Below the pieces are notes generated by a model. It was not told the DNA's origin. It ran no database searches and saw only the letters and a list, made by a program, of their open reading frames with translations. A DNA stretch of 64,000 nt from Photobacterium indicum. GTDB lineage: Bacteria; Pseudomonadota; Gammaproteobacteria; Enterobacterales; Vibrionaceae. Position numbers and translations under genes: made by a program. The stretch covers positions 1-64,000 of the forward strand of contig NZ_PYOC01000006.1 of NCBI RefSeq assembly GCF_003026215.1, in the 5' to 3' direction. Each line of letters starts with the position of its first letter. Within the stretch, counting starts at the first letter, position 1. This document shows, piece by piece, positions 60,867 through 64,000 of this stretch.

Positions 60867-61221
60867 AACTCACCTCCTTGATAGTCAAATAAATGTGTGG
60901 ATATAGGTGATAGAGCCCCCATTATTGTTGAGTAGTACAACAGTAAATATCAGAAGACGAGGAAATAGTGATCTGAAAGCACTTTTTGATGTATGAACAT
61001 CAGAAAATTGGATCCAGATATATATTTAGTGAGCTTTGTTTCACGGTGAGCTTTTATCAAGCTGACCAGTAACGGAAAATATTGAATAATCAGATGACTT
61101 TCTACTTAGTGAAATTAATTTTTTGAAGGCTAAGCTAAAATCTAATGTAAATCAGTGTCACGATGCTTTGAATGGATTTTAAGTCGCTGTAAGGTAGAGA
61201 GAACAGGAAGAGAGGCTGCTT
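60867..61221 (+). other. Intergenic gap
   Basis: About 355 bp between divergent DUF2500 and HEPN-like genes. It is AT-rich, with no gene, terminator or repeat that I can support. Confidence 0.4.
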
Positions 61222-61587
61222 ATGGCTAATATTGAAATGGTGGTAACGCGAACTCGACGTATTGAGCATTTATTACGTCAGCATTATCACGCTGAAGGAA
61301 AAGGACTGCATCAGTTAATTAGCAGTAGTGAAGAACGTTTACCTCATGAAATTGTGCCTAAGTTACGCTTTATCGCATCGGTTCGTAATAAAACGGTTCA
61401 TGAAGACGGTTATAAACTTGATGACAAAAAAGGGTTTTTAGCTGCATGCAAGTTATGTGAAAAAGAGCTTACTCCGCGAAGTGGACGTTTTATATGGGGG
61501 GTAGCAGTATTTCTCGTACTCGGTTTTACAGCCCTAGCGATATGGTTTTATTCAGTCCATTGGCATCATATTAAGCTAGCACTTTAG
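61222..61587 (+). CDS. Small DUF4145/HEPN-like protein with C-terminal TM
   Basis: This 121-residue protein is helical at about 1-85 and contains RNKTVHE (55-61), matching the R-N-x3-H (R-x4-H) motif of DUF4145/HEPN proteins, in a setting (LRFIASVRNKTVHEDGYKL) also seen there. A single TM helix spans about 90-111, so the domain is anchored and faces the cytoplasm. HEPN domains with this motif are often RNases in toxin or defence proteins, but many small ones are not. AGAGG lies 7-11 nt before the ATG. No partner gene is adjacent. A functional claim is not supported. Confidence 0.75.
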   Translation: MANIEMVVTRTRRIEHLLRQHYHAEGKGLHQLISSSEERLPHEIVPKLRFIASVRNKTVHEDGYKLDDKKGFLAACKLCEKELTPRSGRFIWGVAVFLVLGFTALAIWFYSVHWHHIKLAL

Positions 61588-61615
61588 AGTACACCGATAT
61601 CACGATCTCATTCTG

Positions 61616-61648
61616 AAGGCCTTGTTATTTAACAGGGCTTTTTTTTCG
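61616..61648 (+). terminator. Terminator after the HEPN-like gene
   Basis: AAGGCCTTGTTA pairs with TAACAGGGCTT (two G-T pairs) around a very short loop and is followed by eight T. The region 61649-61918 beyond it holds nothing I can name. Confidence 0.8.
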
Positions 61649-61918
61649 TCGTTATATTTAAGATTATTTCCACCTTATTATTCATTTTTCTTACGCAAAA
61701 ATGCTGACCACGGACTTATCCAGAAGGGTATTACGTCAAGATGGAGTGTCAGTGAGAATTGATGGACTTGTAATTAAGGCGTTGATTTAACAATATCGTT
61801 GCTCTGCATCAAAAACAAACAGGTATCGATTTTAAGAATTAATCACCCTTCGTTTCGGCTTAAATAGCATCATTCAGAAGAGGAATGATTGGAATGGGAT
61901 ATAGATGAGCAGTAGAAA

Positions 61919-61947
61919 CAAAAATGGCGCCGAAAGGCGCCATTTTT
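61919..61947 (-). terminator. Terminator of the 26-residue membrane protein gene
   Basis: ATGGCGCC/GGCGCCAT with a 4-nt tetraloop is flanked by A- and T-tracts. On the minus strand it ends 18 bp after the small CDS. Confidence 0.9.
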
Positions 61948-61964
61948 ATGGAATTTTTTTGAAC

Positions 61965-62045
61965 TTAATAGATTACAGGCAGTGTCATCAGGCCCATTAC
62001 TATTGCGATCATCACAAGTCCTTGTTTTTGAGAAGAAGTGAACAT
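61965..62045 (-). CDS. 26-residue single-TM membrane protein
   Basis: A short gene with full expression signals. AAGGAG lies 7 nt before the ATG at 62045, a promoter-like TTGCCT/TATTCT pair lies upstream at 62088-62117, and a terminator follows the TAA. The protein starts MFTSSQKQGLVMIAIVMG and continues with a hydrophobic tail (LMTLPVIY). One TM helix (about 9-25) is preceded by polar residues with two Lys/Gln. I do not recognise the family; its size is like the small membrane proteins of enteric bacteria. Independent signals on all sides make it a probable real gene. Confidence 0.75.
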   Translation of the reverse strand: MFTSSQKQGLVMIAIVMGLMTLPVIY

Positions 62046-62087
62046 AGTAAGTCTCCTTGGTTAGCTGCTGTATTCATCTTGATAAAG

Positions 62088-62117
62088 AGAATAGCATCTT
62101 TTTTGGTGCTTAGGCAA
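62088..62117 (-). promoter_or_regulatory. Candidate promoter of the 26-residue protein gene
   Basis: On the minus strand TTGCCT and TATTCT are 18 bp apart, 42 bp before the start codon. Confidence 0.45.
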
Positions 62118-62777
62118 GCTCAGGTTGACTTTTTGTGTAAAAAAGTGGTTTTAACTGAGGTTAATTGTCCATTTTGGCTCCTATAAACTGTATTTTTTAG
62201 TGTGTTCTTAATTTGAACGATTTGTTTTTTTGTTGCTGAGTTATCGCGTAACCTGTTGATTTTAATTGCTAATGTGATGGCGATTAATATTGCTTTTCGT
62301 CATGATAAAATTAACTATTTATTTATTGGATCATTATTGGGCTGGGGGTTGCTAGGTATCTTTTAGGTGGGTCGGTATTTTTTAAAGATGACATAATGAG
62401 ATTTGTATTATATAAAACATGCAATAAACCACTGTTTTATTTCAGATTGTTGAATTTAATAGCATGGTATAAAACGATGAGGCATGTTTGGTAGGTCTGG
62501 CTTTGGTTCGGGTGTTTATATTGGTCGTTATGATTTTAAGTGGTTGATTTTAATTGCTTATTGTTTTCGTTATTATCATTCATGTAAGGTGGTTTAAGGC
62601 TGGTTTTTCATTGGAAGTCATACTAAATGATGAGGATTTTCACGAGTGGGGATCACCAATGCTTATTTTGGTAGGTTATCCAATAAGCATGCGTGGTTTA
62701 TGGGGTAGTTTACGCATTCGATGAGTATTTAGTGTCTGTTTAATGTCAGGGATATAAATATGCAGCTGGAGGTGGAT
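62118..62777 (+). other. AT-rich gap upstream of yhhN
   Basis: About 660 bp without a supported gene. GTTGATTTTAATTGCT occurs exactly twice (62255-62270 and 62543-62558). I see no tRNA-like fold or terminator. It may hold decayed sequence. Confidence 0.4.
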
Positions 62778-62816
62778 ATGGCTAAAATTCATGATGGTTT
62801 TTCTAGCGGGATCTAG
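62778..62816 (+). CDS. 12-residue upstream ORF before yhhN
   Basis: ATG at 62778 follows GGAGG at a 5-nt distance, a textbook ribosome site, and encodes MAKIHDGFSSGI before a TAG. In-frame reading could start at the ATG at 62760 (18 residues). It lies 75 bp before the yhhN start. It may be a leader peptide, the remnant of a gene, or chance. Confidence 0.3.
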   Translation: MAKIHDGFSSGI

Positions 62817-62891
62817 TTATGAAGGTTTTAAGCTAGACAATTGCGGTTGGGTTTCTACACTGTCTCGGCTTATAACTATATCGGTGATGCT

Positions 62892-63515
62892 ATGTGGGTT
62901 TGGTTAGCCATCTCTCTATCGGGTTTATTACATATTAATGCGGCTTATCATGGGCCCAAATGGCAGTTTTACTTATTCAAGCCATTTACCATGGTGTTGT
63001 TACTGATTGTTGCTTGGCAAACAGGGCTAGGCAGTTTCTATCAACAAGCCATTTTTGGTGGTTTGTTATTCTCTATCATTGGGGATGTGTTGCTAATGCA
63101 ACCCCAAAAGCGTTTTGTTCAGGGGCTCATCAGCTTCTTATTGGCCCATATTGTTTATTCGGTGGCTTTCTGGAGTCAGCTTTCAGGTAGTATCGTGTGG
63201 TGGTTACCCGCCATGTTATTTGCCGGGGGGATTATTGTCTTTCTGTTATTGCTGCCGTCTTTAGGGCGTTTAATCCTACCTGTTGCGGTTTATATCGCGA
63301 TGATCACTCAAATGGCGTGGGCGGCGGGTGAGTTTTGGTTAACGGCTCAATCGACCGTTGGGCTATTGGCACTTGTTGGTGCGCTGATTTTTGTGATATC
63401 TGATATTTTATTGGCAATAGAGCACTTCCGTGGCTCTTTCAAGCATTCTGTCAGTGCGATTATGAGTACATACTTTTTAGCACAATCACTGTTTGTTGCT
63501 TCATTACTGTTGTAA
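62892..63515 (+). CDS. YhhN-family membrane protein (lysoplasmalogenase-like)
   Basis: This 207-residue, eight-TM protein resembles E. coli YhhN: MWVWLAISLSGLLHINAAYH at the start, GPKWQFYLFKPFTMVLLLIV next, and FGGLLFSIIGDVLLMQPQKR. The family includes TMEM86B, a lysoplasmalogenase. The ATG at 62892 matches the E. coli start; a TTG at 62841 would add 17 residues. The ribosome site at 62892 is weak. The gene ends at a terminator. Confidence 0.85.
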   Translation: MWVWLAISLSGLLHINAAYHGPKWQFYLFKPFTMVLLLIVAWQTGLGSFYQQAIFGGLLFSIIGDVLLMQPQKRFVQGLISFLLAHIVYSVAFWSQLSGSIVWWLPAMLFAGGIIVFLLLLPSLGRLILPVAVYIAMITQMAWAAGEFWLTAQSTVGLLALVGALIFVISDILLAIEHFRGSFKHSVSAIMSTYFLAQSLFVASLLL

Positions 63516-63532
63516 ATTATCTAACTTTTATT

Positions 63533-63559
63533 AAACCGCTGTTATCAGCGGTTTTTTTA
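63533..63559 (+). terminator. Terminator after yhhN
   Basis: AAACCGCT/AGCGGTTT with a 6-nt loop is followed by a run of T. Confidence 0.9.
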
Positions 63560-63582
63560 TACCTAAAATAAAAGAAAGAAGA

Positions 63583-63620
63583 ATACTCAATGCTCGGTCT
63601 ATTGAGGTAACTTGGGTATA
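63583..63620. repeat. Dispersed palindromic repeat, copy 3 (partial)
   Basis: TTGAGGTAACTTGGGTATA (right end) matches the right arm of copy 1 with one difference. The left arm is reduced to ATACTCAA. It directly abuts the GAGGAG ribosome site of the next gene, so it could affect that gene's translation. Confidence 0.6.
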
Positions 63621-63631
63621 GAGGAGCAATC

Positions 63632-63943
63632 ATGTCGAAGCAATGGATTCAAGTGTACAGTGCGGCCAATAACCTAGAAGCGCACAGTTTAAAAGGGATG
63701 CTAGAGAGTGCATGTATCGCTGTTAGGCTTACTGGTGAGAGTCTAGGTTCAGCAGTGGGGGAATTACCTACTAATGCCGTTGAAGTCGGCTTATGGGTTG
63801 AACCAGAGTACACTGCTCTGGCGGGTCGCCTACTGCAAGATTATGAGCAGGCTGAATACCGTGATTGGATCTGTACGCAGTGTAATGAGACAAATGAAGG
63901 TCAGTTTGAAATATGTTGGCAGTGTGGGTGTGAAAAGCCGTAA
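63632..63943 (+). CDS. DUF2007 protein with zinc-finger tail
   Basis: This 103-residue protein has a DUF2007 (putative signal-transducing) domain at about 1-70 (WIQVYSAANNLEAHSLKGML) and a C-terminal four-Cys finger WICTQCNETNEGQFEICWQC, of RanBP2 type (CX2C...CX2C, about 79-98). The pair is seen in some gammaproteobacteria; function unknown. GAGGAG lies 5 nt before the ATG. Confidence 0.83.
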   Translation: MSKQWIQVYSAANNLEAHSLKGMLESACIAVRLTGESLGSAVGELPTNAVEVGLWVEPEYTALAGRLLQDYEQAEYRDWICTQCNETNEGQFEICWQCGCEKP

Positions 63944-64000
63944 TAGTATAGATAGAAGCCAAACCATAACATGTACTTTAAATGCACTTATTTGTTTTGC

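Noticed and set aside
61905..62186. Plus-strand frame of 93 residues
   Set aside because: It runs through a terminator and antisense to the better-supported 26-residue gene, with no ribosome site and no family pattern.

Overview
The window reads as one stretch of a gammaproteobacterial chromosome of the family Vibrionaceae, most likely Photobacterium or a close relative. I infer this from gene content and gene order: ilvY-ilvC-ubiK-vexBAR-rep-cytochrome c5-dipeptide ABC operon, thiCEFSGH, rmuC-ubiEJB-tatABC-tatD-hemB, and uspA/ftnA/uspB are all orders I recall from Vibrio and Photobacterium. Base composition is moderately AT-rich, and tRNA genes are tandemly duplicated. I see no transposase, integrase, phage gene, CRISPR array or rRNA gene. 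The tRNA-Asp cut by the left edge would fit the tail of an rRNA operon lying just outside.

Layout. 1-345: partial tRNA-Asp with its terminator, then a decayed second copy of the same tRNA and terminator. 346-3.2k: branched-chain amino acid synthesis (ilvY/ilvC) and ubiK. 3.3-8.2k: an RND efflux operon (vexRAB) behind a TetR regulator with a near-perfect palindromic operator. 8.3-10.9k: Rep helicase and cytochrome c5. 11.2-11.7k: tRNA-Arg-His-Pro-His-Pro. 12.4-17.8k: a peptide-type ABC importer operon with a fused double ATPase and a terminator-like hairpin after the binding-protein gene. 18.0-19.3k: tRNA-Trp, fluoride channel, universal stress protein. 19.4-25.8k: TPP riboswitch and the complete thiCEFSGH operon. 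25.9-31.1k: aminopeptidase P, a YidZ/MdtL divergent pair and a DMT exporter. 31.4-39.6k: rmuC, the ubiquinone genes ubiE-ubiJ-ubiB, the Tat translocase, tatD and hemB. 39.6-44.9k: DMT transporter, stress and iron-storage genes, MscS channel, YhiN-type flavoprotein. 45-50k: lipoproteins, a TetR/aldehyde dehydrogenase unit, DTW and EVE proteins. 50-58k: yigL-pldB-rhtB, an EAL-HDOD protein, patatin, LysR, AbgT transporter. 58.5-64k: a looser region with an SDR, an acyltransferase, small membrane proteins, long AT-rich gaps, yhhN and a DUF2007 protein.

Functional links. UbiK, UbiJ, UbiE and UbiB all serve ubiquinone synthesis and sit at two separate loci here. The thi operon holds all of the thiazole branch plus ThiC and ThiE, but no separate thiD; its ThiE carries an N-terminal extension that looks like a catalytically dead ThiD C-terminus. 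VexA and VexB need an outer-membrane TolC-type partner that is not in the window.

I did not find a clearly new multi-gene system. The observations most worth a second look are a 26-residue membrane protein gene with its own promoter, ribosome site and terminator (61965-62045), the ThiE extension, the R-x4-H (HEPN-like) membrane protein at 61222, the VexR operator, the decayed tRNA-Asp copy, and a dispersed palindromic repeat present three times. Functions are assigned by reading motifs and recalling families; no search was run.
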